In this document: one piece after another, positions 1 through 9,737 of the stretch
Numbering within the stretch: the stretch's first letter is position 1
Layout: each line of letters starts with the position of its first letter
Assembly: GCA_037176845.1 (NCBI GenBank)
Contig: JAYKXP010000067.1
Coordinates: 248,001 to 312,000 of the forward strand
Length of the DNA: 64,000 bases
Source of the DNA: Paramarasmius palmivorus
Taxonomy: Eukaryota > Basidiomycota > Agaricomycetes > Agaricales > Marasmiaceae
Direction: 5' to 3'
Position numbers and translations under genes: made by a program
Notes under the pieces: generated by a model
What the model was told of the DNA's origin: nothing
The model's database searches: none
The model's input: the letters and a program-made list of their open reading frames with translations, nothing else

Positions 1-50
1 GGTGAAATTGAAGGTCGGTCCACCTACACAACCCTAACACCACTAACACC

Positions 51-1652
51 ATGTCTTTCGCCGACATCTCAGTAGAAGTCTGTGATCGCATCCTGTCATT
101 TCTTCCTACCATCGACATCATCCGCCTTCGACCATCAAGTCACAAGATTCGCCTTGTTTTCGATGATCATCTGAAACGCAATCTCACTGCCAAGAAGGTG
201 CTTGGGCCATGGTTTTCCGAGAACGAAATATCGAACGTTCGCCAATTCCAGGCGCTCACAGGCATGATGTTCTCTAGTTCAGCAGTGCTTGCTGCTCTTG
301 GAAACTATGACTTCGAGATCGGAGATCTGGATACCTACGTGCCCGTTCAATACTGTGGAGGGTTTGTGTCACTACTTGAAAGCATGGGCTATAGGTTTAT
401 GCCTCGACCTGGCGCCGTCGATTTCAACTGGTCCGACGCCTTCAGGAGAGCATGCGCTGACGACACAATGGCACAATATATCCCTGCTGGCATCGTAGGA
501 TCCTTTGATTTCGTCCGGCTCTCATCCGTGGACCCTACGAATCGACGGCCACAGTGCGTGCAGGTTATGCCAACGACGGGTTCGCCCATAGTGGCGGTGT
601 TGAATTTTCACTCGAGTAAGCATTATTCTGCTTGTCGACGCATGCGAAGCTCATCGATTAATGTTCGGTATAGCGGCTGTCATGAACATAATGACCTATT
701 CTCACCTCATCAGCCTCTTCCCAAGACATACCTTCAATTATAGGGCAACAGTTCCGTTCAGTACAAGCGACGAGTATCGTACGCAACGCCTTGCTAGCGG
801 TAATGCAATACATGCTCTTGCCAAGTACGAAGAGAGGGGATTCCGGAGGATTTCAGTTTCCATGGAACACCCCTTTTCGTCGACGTCGGAGTTGAACAAA
901 GGCATTCGTTATGTCACTGACCGTCTTTGCTGGACAAGAAGCATTCCTGCCCTGGAGAAGTGGGCCCCACCTCTTCCTGTTTCCCATCCAATTGAGGACC
1001 TTCAAGCCCATTCATGGCACATCATGTACGCCGTGCCCGGTGGCATCTCGTTGTCAATCCAGCCTATCACTACAATGGATCGCAAAGACTACTGTGCATC
1101 GAGCAAAGTCTGGCATAATGTAGGCTTGCTGTTTCCTAATCCGCCCCACTTTACGCCGCGGTGAGCGTCTTTATGTTTTAGATTCAAAGAGTCTGGATTT
1201 CTAACAAAACTATAGATCCTCACAAGAAGTTAGGGCTGTCCTGTTCAAGTATTCTCTCCGAGGCATAGACGAAGATGGAGCGACGGCTTACATTCGTACG
1301 GCATTTTGCCGTTTCTTATCCACCGACGTGATAAAGGTGTTTCGTTCGTACGGGTTCTCAATTCCTCGCGCTTATCCTACGGTCTTCCTTTTTGAAACAC
1401 TTGTGGGAGCCATCAGGCATCGTCAACCTCCAAACGCATGGCCAACGGTATGCATCTTTAGCTTGTTGATTGTTATCAATATTGAGTGATCCATAGATAA
1501 CGTTCTCTCTGCACCGCGTTGAGGACAGGACGGTGCTTGCTTGTCACTTTGTTGCTAGTCGCCGATATGCATCGTTTTATGAGGACCTTCTAGAACATAG
1601 TAGTTTATACTTGCAAGAGCATGATATTGATTTAAGGAGGATATATGTATAG
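51..1652 (+). CDS. F-box / nucleotidyltransferase-like protein (paralogue A)
   Basis: Four exons (51-615, 674-1160, 1216-1447, 1497-1652) join in frame with GT-AG introns into about 479 residues. Residues 5-45 look like an F-box (ISVEVCDRILSFLP, then a leucine/arginine-rich helix), the part that would bind Skp1 in an SCF ubiquitin ligase. After it comes FSSSAVLAALGN and then GDLDTYV about 30 residues on, which resembles the G-S plus DxD signature of a nucleotidyltransferase fold. That is inference from pattern; no catalytic activity is shown. The phase-1 intron after the FHS residues sits at the same place in two paralogues in this window, at 26645-28237 and 49053-50975. The start is the first ATG after a short leader. 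It could equally be called an F-box protein of unknown target. Confidence 0.75.
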
Positions 1653-1758
1653 TAGTTTCAATAGCCTGTGCATTTTTTGTCAAGTATAGATTGTAATTTT
1701 GTTCTTGAACTATCTTAACTCTTGGTATCTGGTGGTGACAGATGGTGTTGTATGCATA

Positions 1759-1801
1759 TTAGTCAATGGCTGAGTGTGTCGGCCCGGGTTTACGCCACTC
1801 A
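1759..1801 (-). mobile_element. Candidate 3' terminus of Helitron 1
   Basis: Read on the minus strand, a stem TGAGTG/CACTCA (1801-1796 with 1776-1771) encloses a GC-rich loop and is followed eight bases later by CTAA at 1762-1759, with a T next to it. Helitrons typically end in a short hairpin, then CTRR, and insert between A and T, so this fits. It lies downstream of the Helitron ORF in the correct orientation, about 0.9 kb past its stop. The matching 5' TC end was not identified, so the assignment is tentative. Confidence 0.35.
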
Positions 1802-1967
1802 CCAAAAGGCAGAGGTAGTGTGAATGGCTGGCACCAAGGTCACCATAAGAACTATGTTGCAGAGAGGGGACATGGGACTTGGTGAAATTGCCTGCTACTT
1901 ATCTCATTGTATACTCAAGTGTCAGAATAAATCAGGCATGATAAGAGGGTATTGAATGATGATCCAG

Positions 1968-2577
1968 TAGTCTCAATTCATAAGTCCAGTGATACTCGTT
2001 CCCGATTTCTGGTTCCCGATTTCTGATTCCAGTAGTCTCGAGTCCTGATTTCTTGAGTCCTGATTTCTTGAGTCCTGATTTCCCGATTCCTGATTTCCCG
2101 ATTCCTGATTTCCCGATTCCTGATTTCCCGATTCCTGATTTCCCGATTCCTGATTTCCTGGGTCCTGATTTCCTGAGTCCTGATTTCCCAAATCCTGATT
2201 TCCTGATTCCCTGATTTCCTGATTCCCTGATTTCCCAATTCCTGATTTCCCAATTCCAGTAGTTTCGATTCATAAGTCCAGTGATCCTAGTTCCCGATTT
2301 CTGATTCCAGTAGTCTCAATTCATAAGTCCAGTGATACTCGTTCCCGATTTCTGATTCCAGTAGTCCTGATTCCAGTAGCCTCGAGTCCTGATTTCCTGA
2401 TTCCCGATTTCCTGATTTCCTGATTCCCCAATTTCCCGATTCCTGATTTCCCGATTCCAGTAGTTTCGATTCATAAGTCCAGTGATTCTGGTTCCCAATT
2501 TCTGATTCCAGTAGTTTTGATTCCTGATTTCTGATTTCCTGTTTCCAGTAGTTTTGATTTACAATTCCTGATTCCAG
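1968..2577. repeat. 15-bp minisatellite with higher-order repeats
   Basis: The core is a 15-bp unit, GATTCCTGATTTCCC, in near-perfect tandem around 2085-2155, with 15-16 bp variants on both sides (for example GAGTCCTGATTTCTT). A longer module containing ATTCATAAGTCCAGTGAT followed by GTTCCCGATTTCTGATT recurs at about 1975, 2270, 2320 and 2470, so there is a second tier of repetition. Because 15 is a multiple of three, minus-strand frames stay open and read as pentapeptide repeats such as GNQES; these look like artefacts of the repeat and not a gene. The tract lies between the Helitron 1 ORF and its candidate 3' end. Confidence 0.85.
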
Positions 2578-2668
2578 ATCATCTAAGTAATTAAGCAACG
2601 AGAGGATGGATTTGAATGGTGGATAGGTCCTTTGATGAGCAACAACTGATGGATAGTATCTGACTTAT

Positions 2669-5600
2669 CTAATGATGAACAGCAGATGGATTATGTGTGG
2701 CATCTATGGGCAAGTTACTGATGTGTTCATGGCATTGTCTAGACTGGCTGTATGACATGATGGAATCGTTGTAGAACCATTCAATATTATCCTTACAATA
2801 TTGTTTAGTAGCTTGAGCTTTCTTTTCAGTACGACCCATTTCATTTCTCAGGGATTCTGATATATGATTCTGAATACGTTTAAGGCTAAATGGGCGTAAA
2901 ATGCATAGGCCCCTTAGAGATCGAACTCGTGATAACATAACATAGGCACTTTGAATGTTTATGCAGCTTGCTAAATCAGCACAACAAACATTTAATGAAC
3001 GACCCTGTGAATTATGAGACGTAAATGCAAATGCAGGTAGTAGGGGAAGCTGCCATCTTGTAGCTCTATATGTTGTTGATGAGCCAGGTAAATTGAATGA
3101 AAAGCTATACTTCACAGGTAGAAGTGTGACACGATTAGGGTGTTGTACTGTAGGGTCACTATTTATATATCCCTTGAAATCAACTTCTGCAGAAACAGCA
3201 TATCTATGGCCATCAATAACTTCATATGCAACAGATACCAACTTGCCTAAACTACCATTGGAAATGCCCAATTCAGTTGCAATATTTTCAGTGCAAAATA
3301 CAGGCATTCCAGGAACATAACAGACTTTGCCACTTAAGTCATTTGCTGCCTTTACTGGTACAGACCATGCTGCTTCACGAGCAAGATTTTTGAGCTGCCT
3401 GCGTTTTCGACCACTGCCAACCATATCTTTTGAGTAGTAAGTATGATACTCCTGACCTGTAGCAGTAGCAAAAGCCTTTGTCATCTGATTGTTATGCATA
3501 TCTCTAGCTACATTTGTATACACAATTAGTGGACAGGCATTTTCAGGATCATTAATCCATCGATTAATATCAGTTAATGATTTAGTTTCTTGAGAGCATT
3601 CTGGATTGGAGAGAACATAACGGTCTAAAATCTGTTTATGTTCTATGGTACATATCCCTTTACGAAGATGGTTTAGAATATCAATAAGAACATCGTCTCC
3701 TTTCTGTCGCATAATCTCATCTAGTACTACAACATGCTCAATTTGCTGCCAAATCTGTACACCTTTAACATTCTGCCTTGTAGCATTGTGTAAATCATTG
3801 AGTCTATGTGATTTATAACATGTAGTAAGAGAGTATTCAAAAAGTGGTCTTCCTCGTGGAGGAGGTAACTGACAGGGATCACCACATAATGCCCAATTCA
3901 TACCACCACAAAGATCTGTATTACCTTTACTTAAGCATAGATATTCAGATAGTATGGACATATCTGCAGCTGAAAGAAAATATACTCCATCGAGAATTAA
4001 TGTCTCAGTCTGTGAAAATCGCTGTTCAAGCTTAGCTCTCAACTCATTACTAGATTTCATCTTTGCACGAGAGACACGAAGACTAGCTTCAAAATGTATA
4101 GTGCTACCACCAATATCACTGGCAACTACACCAGTGGGTGCAGTCAATTTAAACTTTTCTGGATGGCCTAAGATGGTATAAAACTCTTTCCAGGCCTGAA
4201 ATATCACAGATTTACCTGTCCCACCAGGGCCAGTACATAGCAAAGATATAGGTTTACCTTTAATTCCATTTTCATGATTCCGTCCAATAGTATCTGCTAA
4301 AATCAGAAAAGCACGAGTTTGTTCAGCATTTAAAGTATGTTTCTCAATAAGTGTTAAGCATAGTTGTTGATATGGTCGTAACTCTGACCATTGTTCAGAG
4401 CAAGGACCTGCATGAAAAGACACTGATGACTGAAAGTGTTTCTGTGCTGCTTCTGCCTCTTTAGCAAGTGTTGTAACAAGTACACGGGAGATTGTATTAT
4501 GGTAATGGAATTGTGAGTTAGTAGTAATCTGATTTTGAGTTGATTTCCGCTTCAGAAATAGTTCTCTTTCACGTAACAAATGATTATTTTGCTCTTCAGC
4601 AGTTAATCTCATTTCCTCTGATACTTCAAACACACTGTTAGAAAGAGGTTGTCCCAAGGGTACTGTTGTATTATAAAAACCAGCTTTTTTTGCAATCTCA
4701 GCAATCCGGTTAGCATCTCTAGTGGCGCATGTATCTTTGGTTAAAAGCTCTGCAATATATTCAGCATCTATTTCTGTTGACATAGCATTTTCCCATAGAG
4801 GATCAAAGATATCCTCTTCATTGTTGCTTAATTGAAGACCCTTCTCAACTGCAAATCCTCGAAGTTCTGCTAGACGTTTTGTACGTTTAGAGGCAAAATC
4901 GAATTTACTATCTCTTGTCACATATATTAACTGCATATTATGACTAACCTGAAGGTGCTCTGCTTTGATAAATGGATAAAACTCATCCCGTGCTTCTAGC
5001 CAATTCTGAGTAGAACATTTCAACGGATTTAATTTATCAGTGCGAGACCATGGTTTGAACAACATAAGTGTTACTAGTGCATGTTTAACAGAATCACATT
5101 CTAGATCATTACGTGGAACCCGATATCCCATTAAAACTGGTACATGAGCTGAATCAGACTTTTTGAGACAGTGTGTAGTAAGCTGTGGATGCCCTGATGT
5201 AAACTGAAGGAAGGTTTTGCGTTGTGTCTTTGACTTTGGAAGTCGTACTTTAACATAGTTACGCATAATATCCCAAGCACATACATCTTCAAGCTGAACT
5301 GGTCTGTAAAAGATATCATTATATAATGGTGAATATTGCTTTTCACCTGATGTCTCAATATCTTCATGTTGAACTGAATGCTTTAGTACATTATCATTTA
5401 ATATAACCATATTGTCATCTTCATCTGGAGGTATGACTAATTGCTCTATTTCATCATCATCACTCTCTTCATTAGGCTCTACATGATTCATTCCATCTTC
5501 CACTAAATTTGGGGCAAATAGTTCACGGTCTAAGTCTCGAAGTGTAGACGACCACCAGAATTCTTGAAAGTCATCTGTTGTATATCGATTAGATCTACCT

Positions 5601-8600
5601 AACAAGAAACTAGCTGCTTGCTGCCCTGACAGTTCACGCTTTCCAATTAATCGATTTGCAGCCTTTACCATCATAATGCGATTTTGTTCTTGAAAGTCTA
5701 TGTTACCATCTATATCCAGTGGAGGATTATCCTGAGATGCTTTGATAGAGGCACACAATGCAGGAAAAATGACTGAAGTATCAAGTTGTTGTTTTGCAGT
5801 ATAGTTACACATATAATGTATCATTGTCATTGCAAGAGGTCCTGTAGCAAGCTGTTTTAAATCAGTATTACAGCCTAGACATACTGTTGCTATAGGATTA
5901 TGTCCATTGATAGCTCCATTCTCACATCTTAACACAAGGTCTCCATCTTCGTCAAAATGAGTTTCAGCTACTTCTGGTCTTGGTAGTTGGAACCGACAGT
6001 CTTTATCATCATCACGAAGTGCCTGAATAGATCGAGGAAGATGTTTGAAGCAAGTTGGATTATGAGTATGAACTAAATTGCATGTTTCCACTATGTTTCT
6101 ATAAAATTGGTCATATTCTTGATGATTTGAGCTAGACTCAGGTGGACGGCTCATTACAGGCTGCTTGTAAGCTTCATTTACATGGTGATCTGTGTAAGTA
6201 TCATATGAAACTGTGTCATGGGGAAAGCTCTGAGATATAATATCATCATACCATTTCCTTAGCTTCTCTTTGAACGCTAAATCTGAGTTCATTTTATCCT
6301 TCATATCAATTGGTGATTTTGGTGCCCCTTCAATCCAGATCAGAATATGTATATGAAGTCGGCCACGGACCTGGGCTTCAACTACACCATACCACCCTTT
6401 TACTTTACCTAACACTCCAATTTGATTAGCACGCTTTGCACCCAGAATTACATCAAAGAACTCTGTAACTATTAGATGAAAAAATTCAGCACTAGCAACA
6501 GGGTTATTACTGATTACTTGAGCTCTCATTTTTGCCTCATCATCAACATTATCAAAACTATGATATATTTTATCCAAATCTATGTCACGGCCTGCAAGGA
6601 CTTGGGCAATAGGATTATGTGCATCAGCAGGATTAACAGTTGCAAAGAAGTGTGGTAATCCATCACACATTATCTTGCTTTGGATCTGCTGCTTCATTGT
6701 ATTTACATCACCAAGTGAGCCAGGAATATGATGAGATACATAGTTAAGAAAGCGCATTAACTGTGCAGCTGACTTTTCTCCAGGAGTTTCAGGTTTAGCA
6801 AAGGGGTTCTTATCTAATTTTTCTGAGTAGGTTTTTATTGTATCATCATCAATATCCCGAATTAATTGAGTAACTTTGGGAAACCATGAACATCTTACTG
6901 CTAAACGAGAGTTGAATGAAGATTTTCTTCTCTGAAGGACATTTGCTAAGACAAATATGAAAGTAAGATGTGTTTGAAAGCGGCGATCTGCAAGCCGAAG
7001 CAAATGTTGAATATGTGTTGCAGGTTCAATATCACGAAAACCAACTTCATCATTTGCTTTACTATAATTTACATCTGGCATTCCAACTCCATATGGAAAC
7101 AAAACAGGCCACAGCATGCCAAATACTCGTGGATTACGGGAGGTTGGTATAGGAACAGATCCCGATGCAAACTTAATAAATTTTCCACCATTTTTGAGCT
7201 GTTCCAAGGCTTCCATTTTACGTTTTGATCGAGTAGTATCAAAGTCATCAAAATCAATCAAGCTTGAAGATGTAAATTCAAGAGGCCTATCATTTGATGC
7301 AGTACTATCGTCAGCACTATCATCTGAGCCTGATGTATATGATGATCCTTGACAATCAGATGAATTAGTTCGCAAACAGTCTGCAATAGGAATTGGACAA
7401 TCATACACAGGGTATTCTTCAAGGCTTATATCAGTCGCAGTAGGATCAAGATCAGTATAAAGTGGATTGTGTTTGATTAGCCAATGCAATGCTCTACGTA
7501 CCTTCTCTCTCCGCACTAATAATGGTGAATTCTTAAGCATATCGTCAGTTACAATAGTTTCCAGTGAGCCTACAAGTATAACACATATATCATCACAGAC
7601 AGCTGATAGTGGAGGTGGCATCACATCCATAAAAGATGCTGTATCATGTGGAAGTACACATACATTACCTCGACTTGCATAAGAGTGCCCGTGCTTGTAG
7701 TGTATCTTGACCATACATCTGGTAGATCTTGACCATACATCTGGTAGATCTTGACCATACATCTGGTAGATCTTGACCATACATCTGGTAGATCTTGCCC
7801 TAGCAATACAGCGCTGCTCTAAAAATGTAAGATCTTGTAATTCCTCTGGAATATCACCAATCCATGTACCATTAGCATAGCTACGTACTGGTATTTCCTG
7901 AAATACATTTCGAACAACAGCAGAATTACATAGATGACAGAGAACATAACACCCACAAAGAATAGAGGTGGGTTTATAGAAATGAATATTTGGTTGATGG
8001 GTAATTCTGCGAAGTTCATCAACTGCATGTTCCAGGAGAGATGTATCAAGTTCACTTGTTGGTCTCATTGTTGTAGAAGGAGCGATTTCATGCATTCCAC
8101 AGAATGAACACTCGTACCGTTTAAGGGCAGCATTGCTGGTGTTAGCTCTGAACTCCTGTATAATGCTATCTTTCTCATTGTCAGATAATATGATCGGGAA
8201 TTCATCAGATATAATATCATTCATATCTGCACTTTCACGTTGATTAACAGGTGTACTCGTAATGAGTGTTCTAGTTGGCTTTGAAGTATGCCCACTAATT
8301 CCACTGCTACTTGTTCTTTTTATTATTGTGTTTGGTATATGTAACACAAGACAAGAGAACTGATACATTGTATCATTTAGCACAGAAAGTTTCTTTTTAC
8401 CAGCAGACTTAGCCTCTGATTTTTTGATTAAGCATGCCTCTGTACAGGAATGTCTGCGAAACTCATTATGCAATGCTGTAGCAGACTTGTTTTTCCGTTC
8501 AACTGGATGACGTCTTGTGATACCTTGATGGTACATACACATTTCCCGAACAACAGGAGCTCCAACTTGCTTGACATCTATAAGATAATGAGTAACATCA

Positions 8601-8983
8601 GTTTTATCTTTCAGTGATAATAAAACATAAGGATCAGCTCGTGAGGAATCACTCTCGTCGTCGTCGTCGTCATCATCAGATGTGCCAGATTGTGACGCAG
8701 TACTCGAGGGAGACATGTCTATATCAGAACATGTATCAACAATTGATGGCATAGATCCAAGCAAGCACGCATCATCGTGTACCAAAGGAAACAACATTGA
8801 CTGGGCAGGTGGAACAAGCAATTGTTCAATCTGATATACTGACTGTGAGGTACCGGCAACTGACTGCGAGGTACCGGCAACTGACTGTGAGGTACCACTG
8901 ACTGGAAAAGCACCAGCATGACATACCCGTTTTGCAGGGCGAGCATCTTGCTCATGAGATACTCTTTTCAAAGAGCGAAGCAT
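2669..8983 (-). CDS. Helitron 1 Rep-helicase (RepHel), helicase probably inactive
   Basis: Single intronless ORF of 2104 codons on the minus strand. Order: low-complexity N-terminus with three TSQSVAG repeats; a DUF6570-like cysteine region (CSFCG, then CYVLCHLC); Helitron-like N domain; rolling-circle Rep nuclease with the HxH motif in GRLHIHILIW (about residue 875) and the two-tyrosine motif YMCNYTAK (about 1054); then a Pif1-type helicase with Walker A GPGGTGKS (about 1581). Walker B reads LILDGVYFLS: residue 1666 is Gly where active members have Glu (GGA at 3988-3986). The Rep tyrosines and the long ORF are intact, so it may be recently dead or dependent on another copy for unwinding. A 22-bp tandem repeat expansion adds residues about 396-427. 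The ORF is more AT-rich than neighbouring host genes. Confidence 0.95.
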   Translation of the reverse strand: MLRSLKRVSHEQDARPAKRVCHAGAFPVSGTSQSVAGTSQSVAGTSQSVYQIEQLLVPPAQSMLFPLVHDDACLLGSMPSIVDTCSDIDMSPSSTASQSGTSDDDDDDDESDSSRADPYVLLSLKDKTDVTHYLIDVKQVGAPVVREMCMYHQGITRRHPVERKNKSATALHNEFRRHSCTEACLIKKSEAKSAGKKKLSVLNDTMYQFSCLVLHIPNTIIKRTSSSGISGHTSKPTRTLITSTPVNQRESADMNDIISDEFPIILSDNEKDSIIQEFRANTSNAALKRYECSFCGMHEIAPSTTMRPTSELDTSLLEHAVDELRRITHQPNIHFYKPTSILCGCYVLCHLCNSAVVRNVFQEIPVRSYANGTWIGDIPEELQDLTFLEQRCIARARSTRCMVKIYQMYGQDLPDVWSRSTRCMVKIHYKHGHSYASRGNVCVLPHDTASFMDVMPPPLSAVCDDICVILVGSLETIVTDDMLKNSPLLVRREKVRRALHWLIKHNPLYTDLDPTATDISLEEYPVYDCPIPIADCLRTNSSDCQGSSYTSGSDDSADDSTASNDRPLEFTSSSLIDFDDFDTTRSKRKMEALEQLKNGGKFIKFASGSVPIPTSRNPRVFGMLWPVLFPYGVGMPDVNYSKANDEVGFRDIEPATHIQHLLRLADRRFQTHLTFIFVLANVLQRRKSSFNSRLAVRCSWFPKVTQLIRDIDDDTIKTYSEKLDKNPFAKPETPGEKSAAQLMRFLNYVSHHIPGSLGDVNTMKQQIQSKIMCDGLPHFFATVNPADAHNPIAQVLAGRDIDLDKIYHSFDNVDDEAKMRAQVISNNPVASAEFFHLIVTEFFDVILGAKRANQIGVLGKVKGWYGVVEAQVRGRLHIHILIWIEGAPKSPIDMKDKMNSDLAFKEKLRKWYDDIISQSFPHDTVSYDTYTDHHVNEAYKQPVMSRPPESSSNHQEYDQFYRNIVETCNLVHTHNPTCFKHLPRSIQALRDDDKDCRFQLPRPEVAETHFDEDGDLVLRCENGAINGHNPIATVCLGCNTDLKQLATGPLAMTMIHYMCNYTAKQQLDTSVIFPALCASIKASQDNPPLDIDGNIDFQEQNRIMMVKAANRLIGKRELSGQQAASFLLGRSNRYTTDDFQEFWWSSTLRDLDRELFAPNLVEDGMNHVEPNEESDDDEIEQLVIPPDEDDNMVILNDNVLKHSVQHEDIETSGEKQYSPLYNDIFYRPVQLEDVCAWDIMRNYVKVRLPKSKTQRKTFLQFTSGHPQLTTHCLKKSDSAHVPVLMGYRVPRNDLECDSVKHALVTLMLFKPWSRTDKLNPLKCSTQNWLEARDEFYPFIKAEHLQVSHNMQLIYVTRDSKFDFASKRTKRLAELRGFAVEKGLQLSNNEEDIFDPLWENAMSTEIDAEYIAELLTKDTCATRDANRIAEIAKKAGFYNTTVPLGQPLSNSVFEVSEEMRLTAEEQNNHLLRERELFLKRKSTQNQITTNSQFHYHNTISRVLVTTLAKEAEAAQKHFQSSVSFHAGPCSEQWSELRPYQQLCLTLIEKHTLNAEQTRAFLILADTIGRNHENGIKGKPISLLCTGPGGTGKSVIFQAWKEFYTILGHPEKFKLTAPTGVVASDIGGSTIHFEASLRVSRAKMKSSNELRAKLEQRFSQTETLILDGVYFLSAADMSILSEYLCLSKGNTDLCGGMNWALCGDPCQLPPPRGRPLFEYSLTTCYKSHRLNDLHNATRQNVKGVQIWQQIEHVVVLDEIMRQKGDDVLIDILNHLRKGICTIEHKQILDRYVLSNPECSQETKSLTDINRWINDPENACPLIVYTNVARDMHNNQMTKAFATATGQEYHTYYSKDMVGSGRKRRQLKNLAREAAWSVPVKAANDLSGKVCYVPGMPVFCTENIATELGISNGSLGKLVSVAYEVIDGHRYAVSAEVDFKGYINSDPTVQHPNRVTLLPVKYSFSFNLPGSSTTYRATRWQLPLLPAFAFTSHNSQGRSLNVCCADLASCINIQSAYVMLSRVRSLRGLCILRPFSLKRIQNHISESLRNEMGRTEKKAQATKQYCKDNIEWFYNDSIMSYSQSRQCHEHISNLPIDATHNPSAVHH
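7705..7797 (-). repeat. 22-bp tandem repeat inside the Helitron 1 ORF
   Basis: Four perfect copies of a 22-bp unit (TCTTGACCATACATCTGGTAGA on the + strand, given here as one unit) run from 7705 to 7792, followed by a 5-base partial copy. As 22 is not divisible by three, successive copies are translated in different frames (TRCMVK, YQMYGQ, LPDVWS), and three extra copies add 66 bp, which restores the frame. The site lies just after the RARSTRCMVK segment of the DUF6570-like region. Confidence 0.95.
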
Positions 8984-9210
8984 AGATTCAGATTGTACAC
9001 TACTATGTACAGGATTGAAGTGGGAAGTATATGGGTAATGATGAGTTCCACCTTCGGAGATATTTGCATATTCACGAGCAACGGGTACTATTTTTTTGAA
9101 GTGTAAGTGAATATCCAGAACACCATTGCAAAGGCATCATACCTATCCCAGCAGTTTCTTGTGCATGATGCGCAACTTGAGGGTCAGGGACAGAATCTGG
9201 TCACATTTGC

Positions 9211-9534
9211 TCAATACCACAAAGAAGAAGCAGCGGAAGAGGACTCACTTGAACCATATACACCATACAGCCTTAACATCAACGAAACTCTACCAGATAG
9301 CACACACGCGTTGAAGAAATCGACACCCAGGACAACATCGTAGGGAGGCGTTTGATTGACAAGGAATTCGACAACGGTGCTGATACCCTCGGTTCCATCT
9401 CCGGCGGTGACGGTGAGAGTAACGTTGCGAGCGAATGGATTTCCGACAAAATGAGGCGCTATGAGAGATCGAGGGGCATTTAAATCGAAAAAGGCACGAG
9501 CAGCGGTATTGGAGATCGACACGGACATGGTCAA
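9211..9534 (-). CDS. Retropepsin-like fragment
   Basis: 107-residue minus-strand ORF directly upstream of Helitron 1. It has DLNAPRSLIAP near the start and YDVVLGVDFFNAC near residue 70. This spacing recalls the retroviral-type aspartic protease fold, with a D-x-N/G-A active loop and a hydrophobic-hydrophobic-G-x-D strand. The active loop is DLN and not DTG or DSG, so activity is doubtful. It may be a retroelement remnant, a gene fragment picked up by the Helitron, or a small domesticated gene. No reverse transcriptase or integrase was seen nearby. Moderate to low confidence. Confidence 0.4.
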   Translation of the reverse strand: MTMSVSISNTAARAFFDLNAPRSLIAPHFVGNPFARNVTLTVTAGDGTEGISTVVEFLVNQTPPYDVVLGVDFFNACVLSGRVSLMLRLYGVYGSSESSSAASSLWY

Positions 9535-9737
9535 ACGACTTGGGACAGACAGCAGAAACGGAAACGGAAACGGAAACGAGGACGTGGCAGTTTACATAAG
9601 CATATTTGTACATGTTAAGATTTTGGCCAGATATCGAGTTACACAAAAGAGCCAAACCTAAAGGTTCAGCAACAGAGATGAAGTGAAATTACTGATACGA
9701 TGTCAGTAAATGTAGGGTGCATGCGGGGGCTCTACAC

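Noticed and set aside
1932..2598. Minus-strand open frames with GNQES or NREIR pentapeptide repeats
   Set aside because: They are produced by the 15-bp satellite, are open in all three minus frames at once, and have no unique sequence or start context that would support a protein.
9550..9580. GGAAAC hexamer run as a telomere-like repeat
   Set aside because: Only about three copies, and the unit is not a fungal telomere repeat (TTAGGG type).
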